Below are positions 44,183 through 56,560 of a stretch of 64,000 nucleotides of DNA, piece by piece. Source of the DNA: Botryococcus braunii. Its lineage: Eukaryota > Chlorophyta > Trebouxiophyceae. The position numbers and the translations under genes are program-made. Numbering within the stretch: position 1 is the first letter of the stretch; every line of letters starts with the position of its first letter. The notes beneath the pieces were generated by a model that saw nothing but the letters and a program-made list of their open reading frames with translations, did not search any database and was not told the DNA's origin. The stretch is taken from positions 77,496 through 141,495 of the forward strand of contig KV908610.1 of the NCBI GenBank assembly GCA_002005505.1. Reading direction: 5' to 3'.

Positions 44183-47100
44183 CGCGCGCACACACATGCA
44201 CGCACGCCATACAGAATACATAGAGATAAGGGGAGGCTTGCGCCCTCCAGACTCAATCATGGCCTACATGTCAGAAGCAGGAAGGACGCACCAACTGTAA
44301 TGAGGCCCCCCACGCCCAAGGCGGTGAGGTACTTCTGGAAGTCCGGGGCGATGTAGGTCGGGGCGGGCCTGTTTGTCGGGTTCAGGGCCTTGACAACCAG
44401 ATGCCCCGGGAAGCTGCCGCACTGGGTCCCAAACAAGTTGGCCGAGCAGTTCCCCGTCAGCGGAGACGCACCCGCCTGGGCCGTGTATATTGTGATGCAG
44501 GAACCATCACCGTTGGAAACAACCTGAAGGTCTGTGGCATTGGTCCCGCAAACTGCGACCCCCCAACCCCCCAACCGCTATCAGGTGATGGCCAGTCATT
44601 TGCAAGCTTTTGAAACTGTAAATTCGTAAGTCATTGCCAGCCTCTGTGGACGCTCAGGCCCCCTGCTTGGAGCAACTCATTTGCAAGCTTTGAATCCGCA
44701 CGTCGTAAACTATTTGCAAGCTCTGCAGCCACAAGCCCCCCATTTGGAGCCTCCTGCAGTCTGCATGTCGCCACCACTGTCATTAGGGGACGTCAAGTAA
44801 TGGTAAGCCGTCTTCAAGACGGACAGCCTCGGGCTTCCGCCGGGAGCCTCCATTAGGGTTTAGGGTTTGCATGTCACCACCACTGTAATTGGGGGACGTT
44901 CTGTAGTGGTAAGCCGTCTGCGAAGCTGGACAGCCTCGGGCCTCCACTAGGCGCCTTCGGTGTTCTTTGCATGCCAATCACACTCATGTGGGACCCATGT
45001 TACGGTTCCTGATTCAGAGGCGCTGCAGTTGATTTGCCTGCACTCAGCTGTACGTGACCATTCCCATGTGTGACCCATGTGATGGTTGCCGATTTTCTTG
45101 CAGGCTGCAGAACTACTTCGCCTGCACTTGTGCTGTCTGTGACAGCTGTCCAGCAAGATACCAACTCTCACATGGTGATATTCTGATGATGGTACCCCAA
45201 TCGCAACCCCCTGTACATCCGTGGACATGTGATGGTACCCCAATCGCAACCCCCTGTACATCCGTGGACATGTGATGGTACCCCAATCGCAACCCCCTGT
45301 ACATCCGTGGACATCTGATGGTACCCCAATCGCAACCCCCTGTACATTCGTGGACATGTGATGGTTCCCCACCGGAGTGCATCAAGAGTCATGTGACGCT
45401 ACCCAATAGCAGCCTGTGCGTCTGGAGACATGTGCGTCACATGATGTGACGCTACCCAATCCCAGTGCGTTAAGTCTCAAGGGATGCTACGGAAGCGGAC
45501 CGCATCAAGAGTCATGCGATGTTACCTGGTCACAACCTGTGCATAGGTAGACATTTGATGCTACCCAATAGGAGCGCATTAAGTCTCAAGTGATGCTACC
45601 GGATCGGATTGCAGCAAGAATCATGTGATGCTACCCCACTGGAGGGCAATCGCTCTCTCTAGATGCATACCAAAAAAGGAACCTAAAACATGGCTTATGG
45701 CTTGTGATGGTAATACCATTGGTACTTGCGTGCTAGTGCTCCCACCCCACCCCACCCCATCCCATCCCCATCCCCATCCCCCCCCACCCACCCCACCCCA
45801 TTCCCCCCCACCCACCCACCCCATCCCCATGCCTGCACCACGAGCTTTATGTGAACCGTCCAGCGCACTGCATTCCCCTGCGGCTCTTCCATGGTTCCTC
45901 TGCAGACCCCTGTCATCCTTAACAAAGCCCTCAAGTAACGTTGACTCGATTGCAAGTAACGTTGACTCATCCATGGTAAGTAACGTTGACTCCATTGCAA
46001 GTAACGTTGACTCTTCCATGGTAAGTAACGTTGACTCGATTGCAAGTAGCGTTGACTCTTCCATGGAAAGTAACGTTGACTCGATTGCAAGTAACGTTGA
46101 CTCTTCCATGGTAAGTAACGTTTACTTGATTGCAAGTAATGTTGACTCTTCCATGGTAAGTAACGTTGACTCTTCCATGGTTCCTCTGCAGACCCCTGTC
46201 ATCCGTGACAAAGCCCTCAAGTAACTCGATTGCAAGCGCCCCGACTTTATGCATGCAACCACTAGAAAGCTTGTGCCAACCGATCTGCACTCAGCATGGT
46301 CGAAGGCTCTCATCTTGGGGCATGAGCTTGAAAGTTTGTGTTAGGGTTTAGGGTTTTGATTCAGCTCATTCCAACTCCATTGTTAAGTAGGCAGGCATTA
46401 GCATGCCTGTGCCACACGTCCCACACCTGCATGCTCCAAGACTCTAATCTAGACATTAGTAAAGTGTTTACGGCGAGATCATGGAGGTTCATGTAATCCC
46501 TGCTCCAACCCTGCTGTCCCGCTCGTCCTTCGCCTGAAACTTTCCCAGAGCTGACTGCCCCCCCATCTGGGAGTCATGCTGTTTCTGGCTTTTCTCGCAA
46601 TACAGCCTCCATGTTTGCGTAAAAGAGTCTAACGGAGGTTCATCTCTTGCCAGCTCAGAGTTGTATGTCAGAAAGGATTGAAACACATAGGCAGGGCAGC
46701 CCTCGCAGATAGCTTCTCCCTTAGCAATAACCATGTCTGTGCGCGCATTGTTGGGTTTTGCGTGGAACTCTAGGGTTTGCAACGTTCATGGGATGGTGTG
46801 CGGAACTCTAGGGTTTGCAGCGTTCATGGGATGATGTGTGGAACCCTAGGGTTTGCAACGTCCATGGGCAAGTAGCCTTCTTCTAGCAGGCTTGAGTACT
46901 CCCAAACTCCAACTCCATAATCGCAGACTCAATACCCCCAGAATCGGTACCCCAGGAGCATTCAGCCAACACGAAATTTCATGACCAGAGACATAGCAGG
47001 AGGCAGCGGGATGTTAGGACTTTTCTAAGTGAATCTTAAGTTGTAATCTTTTGAAGTGATCCTCCTTTTGCTAAAGAGGTGCTAAAAGTTTTAGTTGATG

Positions 47101-48138
47101 GTTAAACGAAAGTTGAATCTAATGATAAAGCGTTGTAACTCTAAAAGGGGTCAGGAAATCGAATTCTTTTCTTTTTTTATAAAATAAAAATGAAAGTGTA
47201 AACTTTCTTGTCACATAACGAGGAGGCCCCACCTGGTGTTGCGACAATGGGCAACGGGCACGAAGCTGGTGTGATTGGCGGCGGCGGCGGTGCTGGCGGG
47301 GGTGATGGAGGAGATGGTGGCGAGTTCCTACAGCCAACACATAAGTGATGTCACCTCATGTGGCATGCTCATAGCCTTCCTGCACACACTCAAATTGCAC
47401 CTAATCAACAAAAATGGGGAATAGCAAAGAGTCCAGCAAGATGTTTGGGACGGGATGAGGATATTTAGGACATGGAACAGACTTTTGAGATCAGCATGGA
47501 GGTATTTTCATTCATGAGGGCTAATCAGCAGCAAGTATACCCCCCCCCCCCCTAAGGAGCCCAGTAGATCTTATTCATACTCTTGCAGTCTAGAAAACAT
47601 CCTGACATTACATACTTTAAAGACTTCATGATATTGGATGAAAGTACTGGAAAAAGACCCCCTGTGTCTGTTTCTTGCACACAGCATGCCATGCTAGGCA
47701 CGACAAAAACCAAATTGGGCAGCTCGAGTCCAGGCCATTCCAAGCGAACAAGACTCACAGATTGCTTATTGCCACACATGTGCCGAGAGGCTGGTCGGGT
47801 GAAGGGTTTAGGTAGACGTAACCAACTTGACAGCATCCTCTTACAGACCAGCCGGGCTTGGAACAGACACTCAGGAAGAAGCACGCAGGATCGTCTGCAT
47901 CCTGAGTGCCTGTAAACTTGCTCCCTGCTTGACAAGCTGGGTCGGCTGCAGGATCATGGAGGCCCTTGAGGATTACAGAGACACTGCTAAGGTCTGCATT
48001 GTTGACTAAGTTTGATATTTGACTCTCCCACGACACTTTTTGACCCCTCACCAGTAGAGTGAGCAGGCCAAAACAAAGGTACTGAAGAAGTCTCTGTGGG
48101 CACAGAACAACTCTCAGAAGGATGAAATGTTTTTTCAT
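38785..48138 (-). CDS. Gene C: six-exon modular Cys/Pro-rich secreted protein, complete
   Basis: Exons in transcription order: 47759-48138 (ATG at 48136-48138), 47233-47327, 44292-44552, 41591-43036, 39884-40141, 38785-39479 (stop at 38785-38787). Sum 3135 nt, 1044 residues, all borders GT/AG, phases 2,1,1,1,1. Residues approximately: 1-32 signal-like (MKKHFILLR ... LLTLLVRG); 70-125 Cys-rich domain with CSKPGWSVRGCC; 127-158 short Pro linker; 159-245 first M1; 246-433 first M2; 434-727 Pro-rich linker made of 13-residue repeats; 728-813 second M1; 814-1044 terminal M2. With gene E it is one of two models with both start and stop codons. Exon 5 and the 5' part of exon 6 are almost identical to A and B, including the intron between them, while the N-terminal half belongs with D and E. 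This suggests a chimera made by gene conversion. Function is unknown. Confidence 0.85.
40142..41590. other. Intron 4 of gene C
   Basis: The part nearest exon 5 (40142-40430) matches the A/B intron upstream of the third M1 exon. Beyond that come (GT)n with a G-run (40524-40590), several imperfect copies of a roughly 33-bp aggcacatatgtccacttcc-like unit (40765-41110), and unique sequence to the exon 4 donor at 41590. Confidence 0.65.
41591..43036 (-). CDS. Gene C exon 4: first M2 module and 13-residue-repeat Pro linker
   Basis: M2: AFELQVSDQVPVPLDLSFLP, CRCTSSLTIFQNPALKSLAG, NIIVQDNPLLQ, QLLTCSNGTSNST and ACSFISTTACPP. The linker holds about 13 full copies and one shortened copy of PPPPPGNSTPPAF or its NLT/NIT variants (39-bp units, about 41930-42465), then irregular PPPPSPPP and a closing ILCPPDLPTLTPG at GTACTG. 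About 11 copies retain N-x-T, but the following Pro may lower N-glycosylation. Confidence 0.87.
41930..42465 (-). repeat. 39-bp coding minisatellite in gene C
   Basis: In-frame 39-bp repeats coding for 13 residues each. Neighbouring units share third-position and NST/NLT variants in blocks (NST toward the N-terminal side, NLT toward the C-terminal side), as expected from local expansion. One unit is shortened to PPPPPAF. Confidence 0.92.
43037..44291. other. Intron 3 of gene C
   Basis: Dense in simple sequence: a C-run at 43136-43146, (CA)n at 43211-43241, another C-run at 43328-43342, an A-rich aaaaag array (43351-43400), (CT)n (43753-43824) and (CA)n/(CG)n (44116-44206). No open frame with family motifs. 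Confidence 0.75.
44760..44955. repeat. Duplicated segment flanking a telomere-like motif
   Basis: Two similar copies of about 95-105 bp (gcatgtcgccaccactgtca ... gacagcctcgggc) sit on either side of attagggtttagggttt at 44853-44868. Confidence 0.8.
45188..45370. repeat. 43-bp minisatellite, four units
   Basis: Units begin gatggtaccccaatcgcaac at 45188, 45231, 45274 and 45317, with a partial unit from 45360. Confidence 0.92.
45936..46190. repeat. 45-bp composite repeat (21 + 24 bp)
   Basis: A 21-bp unit (agtaacgttgactcgattgc a) alternates with a 24-bp unit (agtaacgttgactcttccat ggta). Because 45 is a multiple of three, repetitive open frames appear on both strands. Confidence 0.9.
46758..46868. 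repeat. About 47-bp repeat, three units
   Basis: Three units of the form ggaactctagggtttgcaac gttcatgggatg, with small differences. The agggttt part again resembles the telomere-like motif. Confidence 0.85.
47759..48138 (-). CDS. Gene C exon 1: signal peptide and Cys-rich N-terminal domain
   Basis: ATG followed by KKHFILLR, a hydrophobic stretch (LLQYLCFGLLTLLV) and a likely cleavage region near RGQ. Then SVSVILKGL and the Cys-rich core DPACFFLSVCSKPGWSVRGC, closing with PLGTCVAISNL at a phase-2 GTGAGT donor. This start is chosen because it is the only in-frame ATG before the hydrophobic core. Confidence 0.85.
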
Positions 48139-50791
48139 ATTGAAAATTCAGCAGGAAATCGGGAATTTCAAACAGCTGATGAAGTGCAGCTGACTACTTC
48201 TGCCACAATTCGCTGTGTAAATGATGGGCGTTGTTTGGAGAGTGGCAGACATGTCTATAGAAACAGCTACGAACAACAATGTACTACTATTTGTCATCTA
48301 TTTTTGTAATCCTTGCTTGAATTAACACTTCATGGCATACTTAGCGTAGAACAGGATGGACACCTGTGACATTCCTCAGCCGGTTTATCCCCAGTGGATC
48401 ACCATACGTTTTACAGATAGCCGTTAAGCGTAACACAGGCCACTAATTTTTAATCAATGTAAAATGGTCAGTAGCTAGTCTCAAACATAGTTCAGAAACA
48501 CAAATGCAATAACCGCATGTCAGACCGCTGTCCCGGTTCGCATACGGTGCATGCACAGTTCTTTATAGAGCGTCTTACAATAGTGATTTCCCTATTTCCC
48601 TAAAAGCAGGATATCATTATAGTCATCATATTTCAGACACGTGCAGATCGCTTTCGGCAAATCTATATATAGATACGTCATTGATTACAGCCTGTACCCG
48701 GCACAGAGTACCGGCCCGGTACTACCGGGGTGGCTCACCGTGAGAGTCTCACGGTGAGACGCACGCGGTACTCCAGTATTCACTAGTTGATGCACCCGTC
48801 CCTGACCGGGTAGCTCCGCTTATATGGCGGTACAACATTATGGGTTCTACATTAATAGCCTCGTAGTGGAGGCAGGTCTTGAAGTTGGGCTGTTGAAGTA
48901 GGTCTTGAAGTCAAAACATTCAGGTGAGTCGTGGAAGAAGTCAAAGAATGAAGTGCCTGGGTTATCACAAATGTGTACACCTTGAAGATACACCGGGGTT
49001 TATTTACGGTGGGCCACCCAGTATTGATGTTCTGTAGGAGTGTACTAACGGCAGAGTCTCAGGGACTCTCGATTGGATGATCCGAAGTTGCCTTCTGCTG
49101 AATGCTGGTCAGTGAACAGCGTGCTTTAATAAGAATTATATATGCCTTACCTCGGCCTCGAAAGGATCGCAGCAGCCACGGCCTCGGAAGCCTCATAAGG
49201 AAACAAGGAATGAAGGAAACATTGCATCCAGAACCATCCATTATGGCTGAAGGGATGACGATACAATTGTCAAGGATCCAGATCACCTACTAAGAGCTGG
49301 ATGTCCCTGAATCATTCATGTAGGCATTTCGTATAAGAAGGATCCGCTTTCGCCCTCAACCATCCCAAAATGGAGAGACTTTTGTTGCTATTTGTGTATC
49401 CTGGTCCTGCAAGGTCGTTCATAAAGGTTTTCCGTTTTGCCGGTGGTACAATTCAAGTCCTAGTGTTCCTGGCCTGTGAGAATTCAAAGTGTTGCATCGG
49501 TAACCATATGAAAATGAAAGTCGGTTAAAACAGTACTGGTATTCAATCGATGACATACATGATTTATATAGTATCGCAGCAGGACTTGTCGAACGAACTC
49601 CCGAGGCTTGATACTGCAGCTGGGGTTGTGAATGATTCACTCCATCATGATCAAGCCACGCAGCCGATTGCAGATAAAACTTGTGATCACAAGCAAAGTG
49701 AGCTGCACTCCACAATTACGTTTCTCCGCAGAGTACGCACACATGCACGCACGCATACGTGCACGTAAACACACATCACACACACACACACACACACACA
49801 CACAGGCATCCGACCGCACGCACACAGGAGCACAAACGCACGCAATACACATGTTGTGTATTGGGTGAACGTGAGAGAGAGAGAGAGAGAGAGTGTTTGC
49901 AAGATATCAATGGATAGATTTTTCACAATATACGAATGAAATAATTCTGATACCTAGACATTGCCACAACCAGTCTCGAGCTTCGTAGCCTTTGCGAAGT
50001 GTCAATGGATAGATTCATCACTACAGATAAATGATTTCGCTCTATCACGTAAACACTGCCACAATAAGTCTAAAGCTTTAACTTCGTAGTTTGTCCCTCT
50101 GCTTGTGTATACGTGGAGACTTGAGCCCCAGATCTGAGACATCTTTTACCTTCCACAACAACACTTACAAGGTACTTAGCTACTTTGGTAAGCTGCAGAG
50201 TGCAGCGACCAATGTTTTTCCCTTTCCTTTCAGTCAGCTGCACATGCGGAATGCATTTGTAGGCATGATCCGCGAGCTCGCTCATGACCAGACACCGTGC
50301 AGATATCTCTAGATTATTCTAGATTGGACACTAAAGCACCTGCCAGTGCGCCAAAAACGACTTGAACTGGTCCAAATAGTCCTCGCTGTCCATTGACTTG
50401 CAACAGATATCAACAGAGAGCCCGCCTCATGAGACATGCGATGTACGACTTTTGCTTCCAGCTCACCCTACGTGGAGCCAAGAGCCCCCTCAGACTCATG
50501 TGCCCTGGGCATCAAAACCGTCCAGTATGCTACAGGTACTTGGTGTATGTTCTTTGGAGGCTAAACAGGGCGCTCGCTCTCTCTCCCCACCCCCCCCCCC
50601 CTTCCCTTGTGCTCTTGCTCTCGCACGCGCTCTGCCCCCCCCCGGGGCGCCCCTCTTGAGGTCTTCTCTCAGCTTTCATCTGTCTCGGCACCCGCTCCTT
50701 CCCTGCACTCCCTTTGTCAAACCCTCCCACCTTATAAGGCAAGTAATTAGTAATTAAGAAATTACACTCACTCTCTAGTTAAGTAAAGTAA

Positions 50792-50828
<37 letters not shown>

Positions 50829-51828
50829 TTCTATCAAAATTCACACTGACTCCTGTGGGGTATCCCTCTGAACGCTTGCAAAATGACAGCAAGATGACAA
50901 CGTTGATCTCTGCAAGAGCCACAGCACAACCTTATCATGAGGGCACCCCAGAGCTGTAGGTGCACCTACATGTCAAGTATGCACCAGATAATGCAAAGCT
51001 TACGTAAGATGTCCGTGCGCACAGACACCTTAAGACAAGACTAAGACATCTTAAGGACTGGCACAGACTTCTGAAGAGCGATATAAGGGTTCCTTTATAC
51101 AGCTTTTTAGAAGTATAAATATTCCCCGCAGTCATGCTTCATCTCACGTGCCATTACATGCACGAATGATTGCCCTCCCTGGTGTGGCTCACTTCTCCAC
51201 GGGTAAGGTGCCCAGTTGTACTTTGTCAACACACATCCTTTACCTCAAGGCATCTGCATTTGCAGCTGTTCACCAAATCGAGTCCAATCACCGTCGTGGG
51301 GACCAATTTTCCCACAGCGAGCGCCTACCTGTACTGGTCCTCTTTGGTCATTACAGTCATCTGTAATGTCATCTTGGTCAGAGTTAAGCCATTGCCATTC
51401 TTTGGCTTGCGAATGTTGCAGATCCTTGCGAGTGGATTGCGGTGGGAATATTCCGGAATATTCTCCACGAATACCACAAAAGCTTTCGCCTCAATCATGC
51501 CTCATGCACACAGATGTCAATTAATTCCTCAACACAGTGCTGGGTCATGCATGTGGATCTCTTGTGAGTTCCCAATAGGTACCTACCCAGCTGTCCCCCC
51601 CCCCCTCCCTGCCCCCTTTCCCCAGCCACAAGCGCTTTCTTTCCACTCTCTCCCATAATCTTCCTACCTCATGGCTTACCTCAGGTAAGCCATGGGGCAA
51701 GTTACCTCACTGTGGGAGCCGGCAAGTTTTCAGGGCTCTCTGGGTCTCTTCAGTCCTTCACACGATTCAGCAACAGTAACCAACTCCCTTGCACCCCTCG
51801 ATCAAGGGATGACCATGTGATGTAGCCC

Positions 51829-52012
51829 TTGACCCTACGATGCACCCTTGTAACACCTTGGCTACGATGACCATGTGTCATGACCCCGTGATGCAGCCCT
51901 TGACCCTACGATGCACCCTGATAACACCTTGGCTACGATGACCATGTGTCATGACCCTGTGATGCATCCCTTGACCCTACGATGCACCCTGATAACACCT
52001 GGGCTACGATGT
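51829..52012. repeat. 71-bp tandem repeat, about 2.6 units
   Basis: ttgaccctacgatgcaccct recurs at 51829, 51900 and 51971. Confidence 0.88.
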
Positions 52013-52739
52013 ACTTTCTCACACAAGAGAATACTTGTGCTGAAGCTTCCACAAGATAACCTTATCACAGACGAAAGAAATCACCCCCCCCCCCCACCAA
52101 AAAAAACGCTTCTCTTATTTATCCTCAAGTAAGATAAAGGAAGGAAGGAAATGCTACATCTAGGACCAGCCATCAAGATCCTGGCCATGGCCGCAAGGGG
52201 CCGAGTGCGTGGTCCTGGGCAAACCTTCACCCTGTGCAAGGATGAGGCTACCAACGGATTTCGCCCCATAGTGCAAAGTCAATTGTAGGCCGCACTGTTC
52301 ATGGCATCTTATCGATAAGCAATTCCGGCACCGCATTAGCGATTTTAATTTCATAATCTATAGATATCATCGAAAGTTTCGTCGCTTGAAAGTAGATAGC
52401 TATCATCCCAAGTCCATCAGTTGAAAATGGTGCCCAGCAGCTCTCCGGAATTCGACACCACGTGCAGCTGAACCTTGGAAACTTCATTTTTTTAGAAACA
52501 CCAGTCTCTCTCCAGCTACTGGACAACCTGTCATTCTTCCAAGTCACAACACCAACTTTAAACCTAACCCCGATTTCAAGTTCGACACTCCCCAACCGAG
52601 TGTCCTATTAGTAACTGTGCTTACGCTCAGTCGTGCGCAGGCTTGCTCCTGGGTAGAGCATACTGCCAACTGCTGTGCCAAGGAGACAGTCTCCTAGTCT
52701 GGCTATGACGACCGTAAGAGGCTCACCCGGAGTGAGTCA

Positions 52740-53960
52740 CCCCTCTCCCCTCTCAAACCTTTCTATGAATGTGGCTTCTCCCTTGGAAGCGCGTCCGCCT
52801 CGCCCTTGAGAGACCGTGCAGGAAGAATGCAAGTCCGCCATGCCTCTTGGGAGAGTGTGGAGGAAGAATGCAGGTCCCCTTCGCCTTTGAGAGCGCATGG
52901 AGGAGGACAGCACGGCTGCCTCTCCATTCAGAGAGCGCGCAGGAAGAATGCAGATCTGCCTCACCTTTGAGGGCGTGCAGAGGAGGATGGGCAGCTCGCC
53001 TCGCCCTTGAGAGCGCGCGCACGGGAAGAATGCAGTTCCGCCTCACCTTTGAGAGCGTGCAGAGGAGGATTGCCAGCCCGCCTCGCCCGTGAGAGAGTGC
53101 GCAGGAAGAATCCAGGTCCGCCTCACTGTTTGGAGCGTGCAGAGGAGGACCGCAGGTCCGCAGGGCCGCCCTTGAGAGCTCGCGCGCAGGAAGAATGCAG
53201 GTCCACTTCGCCTTTGAGAGCGCGTGGGGGAGAACCGCAGGTCCATGTCGCCCTTTAGAGAGCATGGAGGAAGAATGCAAGCCCGCCTTACATTTGAGAG
53301 TGCGTGGAGGAGGATTGCCAGTCCGCCTCGCCCGTGAGAGAGCGCGCAGGAAGAATGCAGGTCCACTTCGCCTTTGAGAGTGCGTGGGGGAGAACCGCTG
53401 ATCCGTGTCGACCTTTAGAGAGCGTGGAGGAAGAATGCAAGCCCGCCTCGCATTTGAGAGAGCGTGGAGGAGGATTGCCAGTCCGCCTCGCCCGTGAGAG
53501 AGCGCGCAGGAAGAATGCAGGTCCACCTCGCCTTTGAGAGTGCGTGGGGGAGAACTGCATGTCCGTGTCGCCCTTTAGAGAGCGTGGAGGAAGAATGCAA
53601 GCCCGCCTCACGTTTGAGAGAGCGTGGAGGAGGATTGCCAGTCCGCCTCGCCCTTGAGAGCGCGCCTGCAGGAAGAATGCATGTCCACTTCGCCTTTGAG
53701 AGCGCGTGGGGGGGAACCGCAGGTCTGTGTCGCCCTTTAGAGAGCGTGGAGGAAGAATACAAGTCCGCTTCACGTTTGAGAGTGTGTGGAGGAGGATTGC
53801 GAGTCTGCCTCACTGTTTGAGAGCGTGCAGAGGAGGATTGCCAGCCCGGGGCCCTCGCCCTTTGGAGCGCGCGCGCAGGAAGAATACAAGCGCGCTTCAT
53901 CTTTGAGATCACGCGGAGAAGGACTGCAGGTCTGCCTCGCCCTCGAGAGAGGGCGCTGGA
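52740..53960. repeat. 40-bp minisatellite with 160-bp higher-order pattern
   Basis: About 30 diverged units of 40 bp (for example gagagagcgcgcaggaagaa tgcaggtcc...). In the middle (53188, 53348, 53508, 53670) four unit types recur together every 160 bp. GC-rich units without stops leave several frames open for 100-250 codons on both strands. The 40-bp period shifts frame at every unit, which argues against coding. Confidence 0.9.
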
Positions 53961-54231
53961 AAGAGTGCAGGTCCGCCTCGCCCTTGAGAGGGGGGAGAGG
54001 AAACATGTCCCCTCCCCCCTCCCTGCCTCCCCTTGCCAGGAAGCATGCCAACCCCCCCCCCTCCTTTTCCCAAAAAAAGAAAATCACAGGTGTGAAAGTG
54101 AACTCCAGCGAGGTCGAATTTGTGTGGCTTTTTGGCACTAATTTCTTCCCCTTTTGGGTCGGGATGGTCCCGATTGTGGCAAATTTCGGACTGAAATGTG
54201 ACCTCGCTGGGGTTCCCAGTGAAAGGGAAGT

Positions 54232-54842
54232 TCAAGGACCAAAAATGCCGATCATCGCTGCCGGAGCCAGGACCGGGGACGGGGGCCTCTGGCACCCGGC
54301 AGTGCTGTTTGCGATGAAGCTACAGAGCGCTGACAAGGTTTTGAACGACCCGCACGTCGCAGTGGCAACGTCCACGGAGACAGGTGGCGGAGACGGCGTA
54401 CCGCAACCCAGGATGGGCCCCAGCGGTGCGTAGCCTGCCGGCGTTAAACGCGGGTTGTTTGCCATGACGAGCCTCTTCAGGCCGGATGGGTTGCCGTTGC
54501 CAACCGGCCAGAAGCCGAGCCCCGTCAGGGAGGTCAGATAGATGTTGTTGGAGATTGTGAGATTGTCGGGAGGACACGTGATGGCGCTGAGGTCCTGCAG
54601 GTCAAAGCTGCTGGTGTTTGAGACGATGATCGAAGGCGTCTGACGCACTGCCTCTGGGAAGCCGTCAAACTGGTAGCTGATGGAGTTGTTCGAGAATATG
54701 CCCACCAGCATCCCCTCCTTGACAAACTGAAGCAGGGGGAGAGTGTCGGCGAGGCTGACCGCTGTGATGTTTGCCAGTGGAGGGGGTATTACTGGCTGCA
54801 TCAGGTTCAGGGCTGGGTTCATGGACTCGACACTGAACGAAC
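54232..54842 (-). CDS. Gene E exon 6: terminal M2 module
   Basis: Acceptor TTGTTCAG/GT. SFSVESMNPALNLMQPVIPP, SLADTLPLLQF, SISYQFDGFPEAV, CPPDNLTISNNIYLTSLTGL, MANNPRLTPAGYAPLG and CSFIANSTAGC, then about 20 residues to the stop. A typical M2 with two L-like strands and several N-x-S/T sequons. Confidence 0.85.
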
Positions 54843-56518
54843 CTGAACAAAAAACAAACATCCCACTTCACACATTCGGTGCGGATGACACCCGAGGCCA
54901 ACCCGAATCGCATTGTTGATGAGAAAATTAAAGGAAGGAGGAAATGGAGAAGATGGGGGAGAAGCAGGAGGAGGAGATGGAGGTGCAGGGGAAAAAGAAG
55001 GGTCAGGAAAGGGAGAGGAAGGAAGGAAAGTTACATCTGGGATCCGGCATTATGGCTAAAATGAAAGTTACATCTGGGATCCGGCATTATGGCTAAAACG
55101 AAAGTTACATCTGGGATCCGGCATTATGGCTAACAGGGGATGACAGAAAGACGTTTCTAGAACCCGCCCGTCAAGAGGTGAATCCCCCTGCAGCATTCAA
55201 GTAGGCTAGCAGAGCTGTCACTGGTAAATACCAGAAACCCCTTCACGGTCTGGTTGCCCACGTGAGATCAACTGGCCAAGGGAGCGGGCGCTCCAGATGA
55301 TGATGCGTGTGTGACTGGGAAATCCAGAGGAGTTCAAATTTGTGTGGGTTAGGGTTTCTGCAACTTGATGTGAGATCAACTGGCCAAGGGAACCAGAGCG
55401 GGCGCCCCAGATGATGATGCGTGTGTGACTGAGAAATCCATAGGAGTTCGAATTTGTGTGCGGGGTTCTTCGTTTCGAGTGTCCCGACGAAGGAGGAAGT
55501 AAATCCCCTCCATGGCAGATTTCGGACTGAAATTTGACCCGCCATGTCGAGAAATGTGACCGCCATGCCGTGAAATGTGTCCCTGAGTGAGTTGGCAGAG
55601 GATCTACTAAAATCCGTACAAAGAGCGAGACAGGGGGGGGGGGGATGAATGAATGAGTTCGCGTGTGTACAGTATGCGTCATGCTTACAGCTAAAACTGA
55701 CTCAGGAGTGAACTGAGGGATGTAAGGTGCAATCCGCCTTGCAGGTGATGGGCGAGGCTGGTCATGCAGGTACTAAGCGGGGCTGGTCATGCAGATACGA
55801 GGTGAGGCTGGTCATGCAGGTACGAGGCGAGGCTGGTCATGCAAGTACGAGGTGAGGCTGGTCATGCAGGTACGAGGCGAGGCTGGTCATGCAGGTACGA
55901 GGCGAGGCTGGTCATGCAGGTACAAGGTGAGGCTGGTCATGCAGGTACGAGGTGAGGCTGGTCATGCAGGTACGAGGCGAGGCTGGTCATGCAGGTAGAA
56001 AGCGAAGCTGGTCATGCAGATAGAAAGCGAGGCAGGTCACGGGGCAAACCTCCAAGCTGCTTCAAGTACCCGAGGCCAACATAGGTGAACCACTGCTTGA
56101 AGTTCGGCGGGACGTAGGCGCTGGCAGCCAGGTTCTGTGGATTGGACGCCACGACTCGGACGCCTCCCTGGTAGTAGTCGCACGCGGTCACGTTGTTGGT
56201 GCTCGTGTTGAACTTGTTGGTGGTACAGTTTCCGTCGGGTAAAAATCCGTTAGTTGTCTGAAAGTACACATTGCAGGTGCCGTTTCCCTGATCTACGATC
56301 CACATGTCCCCGCGCCACTCGAAGCAGTCTGCACCGCCAGCCAAGTCAGCAGTCGTCAGGTTTCCAAGTCAGCAATCGTCACGCGCCAAATCAGCAATCG
56401 TCAGACGCCAAGTCAGCAGTCGTTGAGGCGCCAAGCAAAATGCTCTTGTGTCCACGAACACTCTCACGCTGTGGAAAACAAAACAAGCATGCGTGTCCAC
56501 GCATGCACACACTCACAT

Positions 56519-56560
<42 letters not shown>

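Larger units (their letters stand above)
44553..47232. other. Intron 2 of gene C
   Basis: At 2.7 kb, the longest intron in the window. It carries a duplicated roughly 100-bp segment with a telomere-like motif (44760-44955), a 43-bp minisatellite (45188-45370), related gatgctaccc repeats (45380-45640), a C-rich stretch (45738-45830), a 45-bp array (45936-46190), a second telomere-like motif (46341-46357) and a roughly 47-bp repeat (46758-46868). A minus-strand frame of 97 residues at 46489-46782 has no recognisable features. Confidence 0.65.
48139..54231. other. 6.1-kb spacer between genes E and C
   Basis: Holds a small inverted repeat (48733-48758, ctcaccgtgaga / tctcacggtgag), (CA)n at 49772-49803 and 50792-50825, a three-unit 71-bp repeat (51829-52012), two copies of a short dispersed element, and a large 40-bp minisatellite (52740-53960). 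A minus-strand frame of 98 residues at 52299-52595 is not recognisable. Part of this region must contain the promoter of gene C. Confidence 0.6.

Noticed and set aside
43753..44206. Possible tRNA or small RNA among simple repeats in intron 3 of gene C
   Set aside because: No cloverleaf-compatible stems; the stretch is (CT)n and (CA)n sequence.
46489..46782. 97-residue minus-strand frame in intron 2 of gene C
   Set aside because: Lies inside a well-supported intron between exons of matching phase and has no family motif.
51170..51658. 162-residue plus-strand frame
   Set aside because: No domain, ends in a C-run-derived Pro stretch, and overlapping frames are also open. Judged chance.
52299..52595. 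98-residue minus-strand frame
   Set aside because: Not repetitive and could be a fragment of something, but I could not match any motif or neighbour.
52753..53526. 257-residue minus-strand frame in the 40-bp array
   Set aside because: The 40-bp unit changes frame at every copy, several frames are open together, and composition explains the lack of stops.
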